A stretch of DNA of 64,000 nt from Tridacna crocea (Eukaryota; Mollusca; Bivalvia; Cardiida; Cardiidae): contig OX031071.1 of NCBI GenBank assembly GCA_943736015.1, forward strand, positions 35,124,619 to 35,188,618. Reading direction: 5' to 3'. Below the pieces are notes generated by a model. It saw only the letters and a program-made list of their open reading frames with translations, was not told where the DNA came from and searched no databases. The first letter of the stretch is position 1; each line of letters begins with the position of its first letter. Shown one piece after another: positions 1-11,916 of this stretch. The translations under genes were made by a program, and so were the position numbers.

Positions 1-173
1 AATAAATGCATGGCAGAAATAAGGATCGGAGCGGGATTCGAACTCCGAACTCCCGGACGCAAAGCCAACACCCTAACCACTGAGCCAAAGAGATATCTCC
101 CTGACGTAGTAGCCAGGTATTGTATTTAAATCGGGAGTATATGCCATGCAGGAAGGAGTGGTCTCCCGTAACA
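1..173 (-). repeat. tRNA-derived SINE, copy 1 (cut by window start)
   Basis: On the minus strand there is a tRNA-like head with an A-box-like TGGCTCAGTGG and a B-box-like GAGTTCGAATCCCG, the two parts of an internal Pol III promoter. The flanks do not form a tRNA acceptor stem, so I call it a SINE head rather than a tRNA gene. The same unit recurs 324 bp downstream, nearly identical. Confidence 0.7.
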
Positions 174-324
174 CACCCCCTCTTAAAGTCATCATTTATT
201 GATGACTCAAAGCCTTATTAGGCAGGAAGTCCGATTTTGGACAACAAATGGGATTAATGGCTCAATGGCCAATCCCGGACGAGCCCCCATCTTACGAACG
301 AAGTCCGTAACAAAGAAACAAATG

Positions 325-497
325 AATAAATGCATGGCAGAAATAAGGATCGGGGCGGGATTCGAACTCCGAACTCCCGGACGCAAAGCCAACACCCTAA
401 CCACTGAGCCAAAGAGATATCTCCCTGACGCAGTAGCCAGGTATTGTATTTAAATCGGGAGTATATGCCATGCAGGAAGGAGTGGTCTCCCGTAACA
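325..497 (-). repeat. tRNA-derived SINE, copy 2
   Basis: Almost identical to 1-173, with only a few substitutions such as gagcggg/ggcggg and gtagtag/gcagtag. Same orientation, same A- and B-box-like elements. The high identity and 324-bp offset fit a local direct duplication better than two old insertions. Confidence 0.7.
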
Positions 498-682
498 GAG
501 AAAAACCATGCATTTCATCAGTTACTTGAGTTGTTTATGTTCCCAAAAACATACAAAATGGCCAAAAAGCATGATGAATTTTGTCTGTGATTTTTCCGAG
601 ATAAACATGCTGTAAACGACTCCAACAAGCTTTTTATATAATGAATGGTTTAATAATTTGTTTTTGATCATGTTTAGTACTT

Positions 683-764
683 AAAGTTAATTGCATTTCG
701 CTGCAATACGGATAAAACTGACGAAACGGAAAGTCAGTGTAGCACTCTATATTTAAAAATATAT
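683..764 (+). repeat. Left half of a host repeat split by the element at 765-4441
   Basis: This stretch (TTAATTGCATTTCG through CACTCTAT) matches 20957-21030. The continuation of that uninterrupted copy (gagatgg...gtccaaatatgaaaaa) is found at 4442-4540, across the inserted element. Confidence 0.65.
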
Positions 765-1262
765 AAAGGAGGGGTGTCCATAAGGCCCTTTTCATGGCCA
801 CTACCGATTTTTTTTAAATTTTGTACACTGAAACCTATACATATTGGCTGTAATATTATGCAATATTGAATCAATTAGTAAAGGTTTGTAGGACGTATGC
901 AGGTTCAAAGTGGGTGGGGTAATTGTGACCCAAAGAGGAGTCTGTTAGGAAATTGGTAATATTTTTATTGTTATTCAGAGCTCAAAGTTAACAATTTCAT
1001 GCTTTCTTAGACAATATCAGATATAACAGCTTATGCTAAAACTTTTGTAAAATTCTTTTAGTATATGTGTTTTTACACAACTGACTGACAGCCCTAAATT
1101 TTAGCTTTTTTCAGTTCTCCAACTTTACGAAAAACCACAACATCGGTTCATATATGGAGGGATTCCAATTATATTTTGCATATGTACAGTATATTAAATG
1201 GTTATTGTAAAATTATGACGAAAGTTTTCTATAGCAAACAGTTTTTGAGTTATCTCCCCTTT

Positions 1263-2368
1263 ACTTTACTCATTTTTTTTAACATTATTTTATCAGAGTT
1301 ACAGAGTTATTTTTTTTACTTCTACATTTTTTCCTCTCTAAACAAAGTCTGCAAAGTAGTTTGAGTCATCTCGGTACTTTACTACTTCAATTTAGATTTG
1401 CTCTTCATAAATTATTTACTGTTTTTAACCCGCAGCTCACATCACAATTTTTTTTAAATTTCAAACAGGTGAACTTCAAAAATCAATCAGATGGTGCTTT
1501 TTTATATTACTTAGTCTCTAATGTCTAAATCATTGCATGCATTTCTTTCCCCGATTGTTTTCCTCCTGAAATATTTTTGAAATTAAAGGCAGATATAACT
1601 CTGTTTTTACCTTTTTTGTTTTGTTTTGACAGCAATGAATTCAATATATATAACTCATTTCAGACATTTTCATGGAATTAATTTCTGATTTTAATTTTTT
1701 CAATTTTCTTTTGGCATTGTATTTGAAAAAATGTTTTTTTGGAATATGGTTGATTCTGCTGCTAGGGCTGAAAGCCCCAATAGTGTCTATAAGCATACAA
1801 TGTGGGTGTTAAAGTACATTTGAATATAGACCATACCTTAAAGTATGAAATCATTCTGAAGATGATAATCTGTTATCATACAGTTTTCCAACTGTTCATC
1901 GCCGGCAGCAAAATGAATTTTAAAAACTGGTAAAAAGTAAACAAAAAATAAAGTGACCTTGCATCTTTTGACCTACCCTAAAACTTACTTTTTCTGCCAG
2001 ACTGACCGTACAAGAGCAGGCTGTTATCTTCACAAAAGTTTCTATTCTTTGTAAATGGCATGAATTAAATATAAATGCATTTTAACAACCAGACTTTTAC
2101 TTTGTGTCACTTTTGGACTTTAAGCCTTTCAGATGCCTTTACTTTGCTCTTTGAATTCAATATCAATATCAAGAGGTCTTCTATTGTTCATTAATTCTTA
2201 TCATATGTGAGTGTCTTATCTTGCAACCTTTTTAAGGTTATACTTCCGCAATACACCCATTTTGTTATCTCAGAGCTTGTGACTTTTCGCAAAAATAATA
2301 TTGTAAGATAAGACAACTTCACGATAGCCTGTCATATATTTAAGGATTTCCTATGTTTTGTGCTTCCC
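1263..2368. other. AT-rich interior of the 3.7-kb element, nothing recognised
   Basis: Contains poly-T runs and no ORF with recognisable similarity, RNA gene or tandem repeat. It lies between the left inverted arm and the internal THM. Confidence 0.5.
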
Positions 2369-2591
2369 TTAACCCTTTCCCAAACAGCAAAATTTGGACC
2401 AGACCAAAGCATTTTGCAGGTGACAAATTAACAGTTGCTAAAAAGATGATTTTTCAATATGATAGGGTAAAAAACATTGTGGGAAAAGGAGAAAATGCTG
2501 GTTACCAGCATTTTCTCCTTTTCCCACAATGTTTTCAACAGGCTTGTATTCCTGACCCGTAAAAACCAGGGATTGTTTGGGAAAGGGTTAA
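2369..2591 (+). mobile_element. THM (piggyBac-like TTAA hairpin MITE), complete
   Basis: The 223-bp copy is bounded by TTAA on both sides, with ends TTAACCCTTTCCCAAACA and its inverted counterpart GTTTGGGAAAGGGTTAA. The centre is a palindrome whose half is AACATTGTGGGAAAAGGAGA followed by AAATGCTGGT. It has no coding capacity. TTAA targets with CCC-starting ends are typical of the piggyBac superfamily; placement of THM there is inference. The copy sits inside the 3.7-kb element. Confidence 0.85.
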
Positions 2592-3489
2592 TACTTCAAA
2601 TTGTATTGCCTATATTAACTAAATCAGGAGGCCTTATGTTTGTGTGTAACTCGGATGCAAACTGCACAACATGTTTCAAAAGTGTGCTTTATGTGCCAAT
2701 GACTATTCAAAGCGAGCTCATTCTATGTGGAAGCCCATTCTTTTTAATATACACATGTATATGTAACATGTTGCCATTCCCTATAACTGATATATACAAA
2801 TATCTACTAATGACAAACTTGAAAAGTGTCAGACACAGCATGCTTGTTCCACACTTCTCCTGTACAGCGTTTCACATTTACAACATGGGCACATTCAAAG
2901 CAAGTGACACAAAAATTAGGAATGGGGGTATATCACCCCAGAAAAGGCCGGTCTTAAATATAAAAACACTTTGATTAAAATATAGTCCATTGAATCATGG
3001 TTCACAAAAAAGAAGTTGTCATTTTTAGAGCAGCAGCACCCCCCCCCCCCCAAACAAACACACACACAACTCCCAATAAAGCACACACTTTATGGGTTGT
3101 ACGTAATCAAGGGATAAATCCAATCACCCTGTGGTACTGTAGATGTATAACCAGAGCAAGTAACTATAGTTGTTTGTTGTGCACACACAGCTTTTGTGCT
3201 TAGGTTGCAATCATCACCAGTCAGAAGATACGAAGATACTAACATCAAAAGTAAACATATCTCATATGAGTTTTAAAGCCTATGAGATGACATTATCAAC
3301 ACCTACACCTCAAGTTATTCAAAAGTAGAGGAATGATATCTTTTAAAATGATTAGTTGTTTGGCAAAGCAACTCTCCTTGCCTTAGAGATTAAACATATA
3401 TCCTATAAACTACAGATATGTCACTATCCACAGGCTCATGCATAACAAAAGTACTTCCTAACAGAGAAATAGATTGATATTTAGATTAT
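2592..3489. other. No gene seen; homopolymer C run at 3039-3051
   Basis: This is the interior of the 3.7-kb element. The only notable feature is a 13-base C tract followed by a CA-rich stretch. The ORFs here overlap the THM and look non-coding. Confidence 0.45.
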
Positions 3490-3680
3490 GCCTAGCTAAT
3501 AGTTCAATGGACACCAGGGGATTGCTGGTTGAATCCCTGGATTGGTCATTTTTTCAGACGATTGGTGGGGAATAAATTTAGGAAAGCATTAATAGATACA
3601 CTGGTTGCCGTGACATAACTGAAATAATGTTGAACACTTTGTTAAACACCACAAAAACAACCATTCACGATCTGCTATTA
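3490..3680 (+). repeat. Degenerate tRNA-derived SINE
   Basis: Has an A-box-like tagctaatagttcaatgg and a B-box-like GCTGGTTGAATCCC. The body ends in gccgtgacataactgaaata followed by ttaaacacc, the same tail as at 13380-13684. Confidence 0.55.
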
Positions 3681-4441
3681 GAAGGAAAGGTTCTTGTTAT
3701 CAATAGAAGGTTGAATTAGTTAAATAGCATTGTAAGGGATAAGTTCGAACTGAAAAGTTGAAATCAACCAAAAAGTCACTGAAGCACAGAACCTTTTTGT
3801 CCAAATTAAATGGGGATAAATCTGTAATCAGAAATCTACATATAGGTAATAGAATAAATTCCTCTGCATTAAATAACTTTATTTTAATGGTGGCCAACTG
3901 AAAAATGAAAACCTTAAACGTTTGTAAACAAATTAACAGAATTCAAGGGTAGATAACTCAAAAAATATGAGCTGTAAAAAGTTTTCGTTATAATTTTACA
4001 ATAACCATTTAATATACTGTACATATGCAAAATATCATTAGAATCCCTCCATATATAAAACAATGTTGTGGTTTTTCGTAAAGTTGGAAAACTGAAAAAA
4101 GCTAAAATTTAGGCATGTCCGTTAATTGTCAAAAAACACATTTATTAAAAGAATTTTACAAAAACTTTAGCATAAGCTGTTTTATCTGATATTGCTTAAG
4201 AAAGCATGAAATTGTTAACTTTCAGCTCTGAGTAACAATAAAAATATAATCGATTTTCTATCAGATCCCTCTTTGGGTCAGAATTACCCCACCCACTTTG
4301 AACAAGCACACATCCTACAAACCTTTACTAATTGATTCAATATTGCATAATATTACAGCCAATACGTACAGGTTTCAGTGTACAAAGTTTAAAAAAAATC
4401 GGTAGTGGCCATGAAAAGGGCCTTATGGACACCCCTCCTTT

Positions 4442-4540
4442 CTAATGGACTTGAGATGGTACCGTGTACAGTAAATGTCCAAATATGAAAAAGATCACCT
4501 TGGCGTCTCGTTTTAGAGACTAGGCCTGCATGTAGACAGG
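4442..4540 (+). repeat. Right half of the split host repeat
   Basis: Contains gacttgagatggtaccgtgt and aaatgtccaaatatgaaaaa, matching 21055-21131. Together with 683-764 it rebuilds the uninterrupted repeat at 20957-21131. Confidence 0.65.
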
Positions 4541-4839
4541 GTTCAGCACACTTCACAATACACAAATTGTACAGACCTGTAATACCATAGATCTCCACAA
4601 GGTTGACATTGTGAACATCAGACTAGTCTGCCAGAAAATGAATGCCTAATCCAGAGCACAATAACTAACAGGTTTGACTGTTACGTTCTTTGAAATACAT
4701 GTTTTACACCTGACCTTTCTTTCAAAATTGTTATTTTATATGATAGAAATAGATATAAATACTCTTAGATCGATAGTTTTCCAACAAAAGAAAAAAAAAA
4801 AGAAGAATCCAAATGAACGAAATATACAGAGGTTTTTAC

Positions 4840-5037
4840 TTAACCCTTTCCAAAACAATCCCTGGTTTTCACGACCCTGAATAACATTCATGTGGGAAAC
4901 ATAGAAAATACTGGTTACCAGCATTTTCTCCTTTTTCCACAATGTTTTCTACCCATTCGGAAACAAATTTCAAATTTTGAGTCACATGACTTTTGTCTCC
5001 TGCAAATGCTTACAATTTGGACAAGTCTAAAATTTAA
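4840..5037 (-). mobile_element. THM, right end truncated
   Basis: TTAACCCTTTCCAAAACAAT starts the B end. The hairpin (ACTGGTTACCAG centre) and much of end A are present, but the terminal GTCGTTTGGTAAAG is missing. The left palindrome arm has also lost part of its G-rich segment. Confidence 0.75.
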
Positions 5038-5339
5038 ACTAATTCCATCAAAATTACGCCGCGTTCGAATGAAATAAGGGACGAAAATATAAAAGCGCGG
5101 ATACCTATGACATTACTTACTTGACGCTTTATTTGGAATCAAACACCCTTACAAACCTGAGGTTTCTGATTAGCTCTAAATCACTTTCAATTGCATCTAT
5201 CAATAAAAATGTGTCTTCTGCTGGCTCGTAAATGAACTGACAATCTTTCGACTTCAGATGAGAGATATTCGGTGTTGTCATAGTAGTCTCCCTTTATTCC
5301 AATTCAAATCAAAGTACCTATGGGAGCTAGGAAAGATTG

Positions 5340-5570
5340 TCAACTCTTTACCGAAAAACAAAATTTAAGACTCGTCCAAATTGAAAACATTTGCAGACGA
5401 CAGAATTAATGTAACTCACAAACTGAAACTTGTTTTGGACAGGACAGAAAACATTGTGGGAAGAGGATAAAATGCTAACTGCATTTTCTCCTTTTCCCAC
5501 AATGTTTTCAAAATACTTCTCTGTCATGATCACGGTCTTGAAAACCAGGGATTGTTTTGGAAAGGGTTAA
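5340..5570 (+). mobile_element. THM, near-complete, left TTAA mutated to TCAA
   Basis: Starts caactctttaccg and ends aaagggttaa. The central palindrome is shortened by a few bases (gctaactgcattttc centre). About 231 bp. Confidence 0.75.
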
Positions 5571-5889
5571 TTAATTAATTAATAAGGTAAGGATCAAATC
5601 ATTTCAATTTCAAAATTGCCTTTTCCAGAAAATAAAAAAGAAAAGATGGCCAACAGTGCAGATCAGAGATCAGACTTCAAGTTCTTCATCGTCTGAAAAC
5701 AGCATTCTGATCACGATTTACGCTGTTCAAAATTTGACAAAGTTGTGCTTGGCATTTTAAAGTGCAAACATCTGTTTTGCTGGACAAAACATGATGAAAG
5801 GAAGGAAAAATGGGAGGAAAGTTTAGAAAAACTTGAGCTTCATCTTTACTTCATTCCTGGCACGGCATATGTTTGCCTATCTGTTCTTT

Positions 5890-5981
5890 TGCTCCTGCCT
5901 AGGTCTACATGTCTCTGCTATATGGTAAAAAACAATGTTTTGAAAGGGCATTTTCGTCAGGGTTGTTTTGTAAGGGGTTAA
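5890..5981 (+). mobile_element. THM fragment, B end only
   Basis: Ends gttttgtaaggggttaa and includes aaaacaatgttttgaaaggg, so only the outer right part is left. Confidence 0.5.
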
Positions 5982-6029
5982 CTATTTAAGTAATTTTCAT
6001 AATCTGTCACTCGACCTAAAATCTTTATA

Positions 6030-6330
6030 TCTGGAAAAAGCAGTTTGATTGATTGAATGATTGCACAGTGTTTATCACTGTTTTCAACATTATTTCAGTT
6101 ACTTTGCAGCTACCAGTGCACCTATCCATGCTTTTACCAGAGCTCAGGACAATATTCTTTTGTGTACCACCGGCTTCTTAATTTCCTAGACGGCCATCGT
6201 CTGAAAAATGGTCAGCAATGAGAGAGGAATGAATCCTGTTACAATGATTATCCTCAACCCTCTGAAAAAAATTGGCCGAAACGGGAATTGAACCAGTGAT
6301 CTCAAGAAGACCAATTGACTACAAACAAAA
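6030..6330 (-). repeat. tRNA-derived SINE
   Basis: Read on the minus strand, the head has a B-box-like GGTTCAATTCCCG (complement of cgggaattgaacc at 6280-6292). The body contains aggattcattcctctctcat and ends with agcatggataggtgcactgg, the SINE tail shared with 13380-13684 and 50330-50510. Confidence 0.6.
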
Positions 6331-6337
6331 AATTCTT

Positions 6338-6577
6338 TTAACTCTTTACCACCCATTCGCCAACTTTTAATACCCTTGAGAAAGAAGACTTTCGAAAACA
6401 TTGCGAGTATTGGAGAAATTTAAATGCTTGGGACCAGCATATTCTCCTTTTTTTCACAACGTTTTCTACTTTATCGATGACAGTTACTACAATTTGAGTG
6501 AACTTTAATTCATTGTCAGCAAATACTGTAGACCTTGGCAACATTGAAAACGTTGTTGTGTTGTAGAGGATTGATAA
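6338..6577 (-). mobile_element. THM, diverged
   Basis: Begins TTAACTCTTTACCAC with a B-type end. The palindrome is worn (gcttgggaccagcatattct centre). The right end is weakly preserved near gaggattgataa. Confidence 0.6.
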
Positions 6578-6760
6578 AGTACTTTTGATTGTAAATTAAT
6601 TCTATTTTGTGAAAACCATCAAAAACTAAAGCTAAAATTTTACTTAAATTTTACTTTATTATAAACAGGTTTGCTGTCATGGTGTATAAATGAAAATTGT
6701 TTAAAACATTGTAAACTTTGTATCAAAGCTGTTTGTATAAAACAAGAACATCATTATGGT

Positions 6761-6990
6761 TCAACACATTACCAAACGCCAAACATTTTAGGTTTGTCCA
6801 AATCGACAGCATTTGCAGACAACAAAATAGAAGTGACTGAAAATTTGAAATTTCTTTTGAGAAGGGTAGAAAACATTGTGAGAAAAGGACAAAATGCTGG
6901 TTAGAAGCATTTTCTCCATTTCTCACTATATTTTCTAAAGGCTTCTTTCTCAGGGGCGCCAAAAGTAAGGATTGTGTGGTAATAGGTTAT
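6761..6990 (+). mobile_element. THM, both TTAA sites mutated
   Basis: End A is intact (attaccaaacgcc, then gcatttgcagacaacaaaat). The palindrome has one-sided changes (gctggttagaagc). The flanking tetramers read TCAA and TTAT. Confidence 0.75.
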
Positions 6991-7073
6991 GGTAGTAGAC
7001 CCCTAATGGAAAACAGTCATAACTTCCAAACTTTTAAAATGAGTGTTTACTTGAACGGAGCCACTTTTTTTCC

Positions 7074-7142
7074 TTTTTAGAATTATCATTCATAAACCTA
7101 AAACACTATATTCTCAATCCAAAGGGAGACAATAATTACCTC
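7074..7142 (+). repeat. 69-bp direct repeat, left copy, flanking Y
   Basis: Nearly identical to 12406-12474 (GAGAC versus GAGGT is the visible difference). Contains cattcataaacctaaaacac. The two copies bracket the whole 5.3-kb nested stack. Confidence 0.7.
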
Positions 7143-8206
7143 CCTTTTCAGAAAACTTTAAATCAAGAGGGCCCTGGATCGCTCACCTGAATTTCTGGGA
7201 GAACCATAGCTATTTTTTTTTTTCAAAATCTAATCAGCCATTTTTGACAAGAAGAATTTTCAAGAATTTCTTCATGTCAGTATAATGTAAATAGCCCACA
7301 GACATCAGAACCATGTTTCTTTACGGATCAAAATTTCTCGAGCAATTTTTGTTCAGAGAAAAAGAATTTTAAAGACCAAATAGTGCAAGTAGCCCCCATT
7401 GACCAGATCCATGTTTCTACACATATCAGCATTTTGCGAACAATTTTTGAAAAGGGTTACCAAAGGAACATTTCTGCGAGATTATTTCAAAATCTGATCA
7501 ACTGTTTCAGAGAAGAAGAATTTTAAAGAATTTCTTCATGGCCATATAGTGCAAGAAGCCCCGGTTCACCAGAGCCGTGTCTTTTGATGGATCAAACTTT
7601 CGCAAACAATTTTTGAAAAGGGTCATCCAAGGAACATTTCTGTGAAATTATTTCGAAATATGACCAGCGGTTTCTGAGAAGAAGAATTTTTAAGAATTTC
7701 TTCATTTCCCTATAGTGCAAGTAGCCCCCATTCACCAGAGCCGTGTTTCTTCACAGATCAAAATTTTGCGAACAAATTTTGGAAAGGGTCAACAGAGGAA
7801 CATTTCTGTGAAATTATTTCAAAATCTTTCTTACATACAGTTTCAGAGAAGAAATTGTTTTAAGAATTTCTTTATTTCCGTATAGTGCAAGTAGCCCCCA
7901 TTCACCAGAGCTGTGTATCTTGACGGATCAAAATTTTGCGAACAGTTTTTGAAAATGGTCACCCAAAGAACATCTCTGTGAAATTATTTCAAAATCTGAC
8001 CAGCGGTTTCAGAGAAAAATAATTTTTAAGAATTCCTTCATTTCTGTATAGTGCAAGTAGCCCCAATTCACCAGAGCCACATTTTTTGATGGATCAAAAT
8101 TTCACGACGACGGACGAAACAGTGACGCACGACGAACGACGGACACCAGGTGATCCTAAAAGCTCCCTATGGAACGCCGTAGCTGTCTTTTCTTCAAAAT
8201 AGTTAT

Positions 8207-8710
8207 GTTGCTCAGTTCACTTTTAACTTGTATGATTGAATTGAAATGATGATCAGTCAGACAGGATTAAAGTCTTCTCTAAATATCATTTTGTTCGGTT
8301 GCCAAGCCATTAAGAAGTATTGGTTGAACATTTTGTTCTGCCTATTTCTCATGATGTCAAGTTAGATTAACATTTTGTTCACTTCACTTTTATCTTCTTG
8401 GGTTGAATTGAAATGATAATCAGTCAGATGGGAATGAAAGTCTTTTCTAGATATCATTTTGTTCGGTTATCAAGCCATTAAGAAGTGTTGGGTGATCATT
8501 TTGTTCTGTATATTTCTCATTATGTTCAGTTAGATTAACATTATGTTCAGTTCACTCTTATCCTATTGGGTTGAATTGAAATGATGATCAGTCAGCTGGG
8601 ACTAAAGTCTTCTCTAAATATCAATTTGTTCTGTTGCCAAGCCATTTAGAAGTAGTGGGAAGACGTTTTGTTCTGTTTATTTCTCATTATGTCCAGTTAG
8701 ATTAACATTA
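8207..8710 (+). repeat. 168-bp tandem repeat, three units, inside X
   Basis: The landmark ttgaattgaaatgatgatca recurs (with one or two changes) at about 8236, 8403 and 8571. The units are diverged at about 85-90% identity by eye. This block has no counterpart in the right arm of X. Confidence 0.65.
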
Positions 8711-9233
8711 TGTTGGGTTAACATGTTATTTGATTCCATCAACTGGTAATGAAGTTCAGCTGACATAGCATTAGGTTTGCTTTACTATAATATCTTGTTC
8801 ATTACAAGGGTATTTTATTCAGTTTATTGTTTATCATAATTTGTTCACTCGTCAATATCTTACGCCAGAGAGACTGGAATTATGTTAACTGCTCATTTAG
8901 TTTACAAAGTACACATCATATTTGACAATCTTATCATTGTGTCTGGGTATAAACAATTATGCTTAGAAAGGATGATGCTATGTTTAGTTGAGTGAATATT
9001 ACGTCCAGGTAGGATAGTATTATGTTTCGTTACCCCGATATTCTGTTTGGTTGATTGTCATTGTATCGAGTTGAAGTAACATTATGTTGAATAAACTTAT
9101 GTTCATTTGGAAAACCTCGGTTTTAATCCGCAACCCGAACTTTTCCTCTTGTCCGGCGAAAAATGGCGGGAAACGAGGAAAATAATCGGACAATTTTAAA
9201 GAAAGTCCTGCAAGATTAAGGACTGGCAACATT

Positions 9234-10313
9234 GATAACTTCATTTATAATGGAGCGGATCGATGATGAAACAGCTGTTTACGTAAGCGACAGGGATCTG
9301 GTCAGACTTGGGATCGAGACTATGGGCGATCGACACTGGTTCCGTTCACACTTGAAAAGTTGCAAGGCGGTCTACAAGTCGATTATTTTCTAGCATGAAT
9401 CCAGCATGAATTATAAACTCCGGTGCAGCCCGATGATCTCTAGTTCCACCACTCTTAACATTTAAAATCTCGCATTTGTTTGAAGGATTTCATTTACCAA
9501 AGGATTATTTTTCATTCTTCAAAGTATATTAAGTCCGTTCGCCCTAAAACACGTTCGCCTTATTAGGCCTAAGAAAAAAAAAAAAATCAATCCGAGATGC
9601 CATAGGTAGGGTAGGTAGGGTTTTCTTTTTTCTCTAAATTTCTTTTACATGGACCATGTACTGAAATGCCACCTAAACATTTGGGGCCGGTTTGACCTCC
9701 CCGGGGATCATTTGATGACAGGCCGGTTTGATTGCTGCCCAAATAAGGCCTAAGAAAACAAAGTTCTGTGTTTTGGGTTTCCAAACCCTACCTAAAAAAT
9801 GCTGTCGACCCTAAACTTTTTACCCTACAGTTGAAAGAATATTTTTTTTCAGGTGGCATTTCAGTACATGGTCCATGTAAAAGAAATTTAAACAAAAACA
9901 AAAACACATGAAAACCCTACCTACCCTACCTATGGCATCTCGGACCGAAACCCTAAACACTGATTTTTTTCTTAGGCCTAATTAAGGCGAACGTGTTTTA
10001 GGGCGAACGGACTTGATATGCTTTGAAGAATGAAAAATAATCCTTTGGTAAATGAAATCCTTCAAACAAATGCGAGATTTTAAATGTTAAGAGTGGTGGA
10101 ACTAGAGATCATCGGGCTGCACCGGAGTTTATAATTCATGCTGGATACGTCTAGAAAATAATCGACTTGTAGACCGCCTTGCAACTTTTCAAGTGTGAAC
10201 GGAACCGGTGTCGATCGCCAATTGTCTCGATCCCAAGTCTGACCAGATCCGTCGCTTAGGTAAACAGCTGTTTCATCATCGATCCGCTCCCTTATAAATG
10301 AACTTAGTCTTTG
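9234..10313. mobile_element. 1.1-kb foldback element with ~450-bp arms
   Basis: Arms 9234-9674 and 9851-10313 are inverted copies with scattered differences. They share gagcggatcgatgatgaaac and acacgttcgcc landmarks. A ~176-bp spacer separates them. Each arm carries the same SAM-like coding fragment, so a piece of host or element gene was captured before the foldback formed. Confidence 0.7.
9250..9393 (+). pseudogene. SAM-domain-like fragment in left foldback arm
   Basis: The 48-codon reading from ATG at 9250 to TAG includes ERIDDETAVYVSDRDLVRLG then IETMGDRHWFRSHLKSC. The spacing (I-D...L/V-x-D-x-DL-x-LGI-x-x-x-GDR-x-x-F) matches the second half of sterile alpha motif domains, which mediate protein-protein assembly. 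Only the C-terminal half is present, so it cannot be a working domain alone. The matching stretch of the right arm (10080-10331, minus) starts with the same residues and then shifts frame after YLSD. The domain call is inference from pattern. Confidence 0.5.
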
Positions 10314-10635
10314 TCCTACTTTTCTATCCAATCAGAACGCTCATATTCGAAAATTTTTGACCGTCTATCTTCCATAAACTACCAAACGCAGGTTTATTTT
10401 GATCATTTATTCATTTAAACGTCGCAGTTTATCTGGATTTACTGCGCATGCGTACATAAACCCTATGCCCTCATTAATATTCAACAGTTACTTAGATTAG
10501 ATGTAGCACATGTTAAGTGGTAAAACACAGATCTTTACAAAAATTATGTAATAAAAGCCGATCAATCTAGATGGTCGGTTTTCCTCTAAAACCATACCAC
10601 CTGCAGTTTGAAATAAGCTGGAGAACTTTACAAGG

Positions 10636-11734
10636 TTTAAAGGTTGGTATTTAGAGTTTTCATATCTCACCAAATTAAAAAAATAGATCTATATATCACT
10701 GAAATTTATATGAAAAAACAATACAAATCATCAATGATTGAGAATCATAAAATTACCAAAAAAAATTTTTGGTGGTATTCCTTTGAAGGTGGCCCTTTAG
10801 ATTTTGGGACGAAAATTTTACAAAAGTACAAAAAAATCATCATTATACTCCCAAAGCCTTTCAATTTTCATTCAATAAACCCAAGTGGTTGAAAACCATC
10901 AGGCAATTAGAGAATTTAGAGATTTACTACGGCCAAGGTCAACACCGACGGGAAACACGGTCTATTTTTACATGAGCAGCTAGCTCATTTACATACCGGA
11001 AATAGACAGACATAGCGTCAAACATAGCGTCCGAAGAAGACATTATGGAAAGTAATTATATGTTTGTTATGTTATGGAATTTAAGCGTCATTAGTCACGT
11101 GTTAGGAGCATAACATTCCCACAATGCCTTTTTGATTTTTGGCGGGAAATCTAAAAACAGCTTAAGAGGCTACGTGGCCTTTTAAGGGAATACCATCAAA
11201 AAATGTTTACCGTGATTTTATGATTTTTAATTAATGATGATTTGTTTGTTTGTTTGTTTTTTTTTTTCATATAAATTTCAGAGATATATTTATTTTTGAA
11301 TTTGATGTGATGTCAAAAACCTAAATAGCCACCTTTAAAAGGCTACGTAGCCTATTAAGGTATTTAAAGATTTCGCGCCAAAAATGAAAAATAGGATTTT
11401 GGGAATTTCAAGTGACTGTTACGTGACTAATTCCATAACATAACAAACATGCAATTATTTTCTATAATGTCTTCTTCGGACGCTATATATTTGAAGCTTC
11501 GTCTGTGTAGTTCTGGTATGTAAATGAGCGAGTTGCTCATCTAAAAATAGACCGTGTCTCCCGTCGGAATCGACCTGGGCCGTAGTAAATCTCTAATTTC
11601 TCTTGTTGTCGGGTGGTTTTGGATTACAGGGGTTTTATGGATGAAAATTAAAAGGCTTTGGGAGTACAAAGATGATTTAAAAATTGTGTATTTTTGTAAA
11701 ATTTTCGTCCCAAAACCTGAAAGGCCACCTTTAA
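10636..11734 (+). mobile_element. Foldback element Z interrupted by an inverted Z copy
   Basis: Left end tttaaaggttggtatttaga, right end gaaaggccacctttaa, as in the simple ~400-bp copy at 44187-44585. Between them lies a second Z in reverse (10785-11337), so the region folds as two interleaved inverted repeats. Confidence 0.65.
10785..11337 (-). mobile_element. Inverted Z copy nested in Z
   Basis: Starts GAAGGTGGCCCTTTAGATTT, the complement of the Z right end. Ends aacctaaatagccacctt, the complement of the Z left end. The interior shares ggctacgt(a/g)gcc with the outer copy. Confidence 0.6.
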
Positions 11735-11916
11735 GAAGTAAATCGACGATATGTTGGAATTTAAAGAAAAAATATTGCTGTACATAGTAAATCAGTAGAC
11801 ATTTCCATTAGTTGAGTCTAGCCGTTACTTCCTCAAAATCTTGGTCAAATTCGACATTGTTTAACACTGGCGATTGTAAAGTGTGAACTGGAAAAGATGC
11901 TGATAATGAAGGTTTA

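Larger units (their letters stand above)
765..4441. mobile_element. 3.7-kb element with ~496-bp terminal inverted repeats
   Basis: The outer ends are AAAGGAGGGGTGTCCATAAG and its reverse complement. The arms 765-1262 and 3946-4441 match along their length in inverted orientation, with scattered substitutions and small indels (for example the shared ATGGCCACTACCGATTTTTT stretch). No transposase is recognisable, so it is probably non-autonomous. It carries a THM copy (2369-2591) and a SINE (3490-3680). An uninterrupted related target is present at 20957-21131. I could not define the target-site duplication with certainty. Confidence 0.7.

Noticed and set aside
1..75. A functional tRNA gene on the minus strand
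   Set aside because: A- and B-box-like sequences exist, but no acceptor stem or complete cloverleaf can be formed, and the unit is repeated with a SINE-like body.
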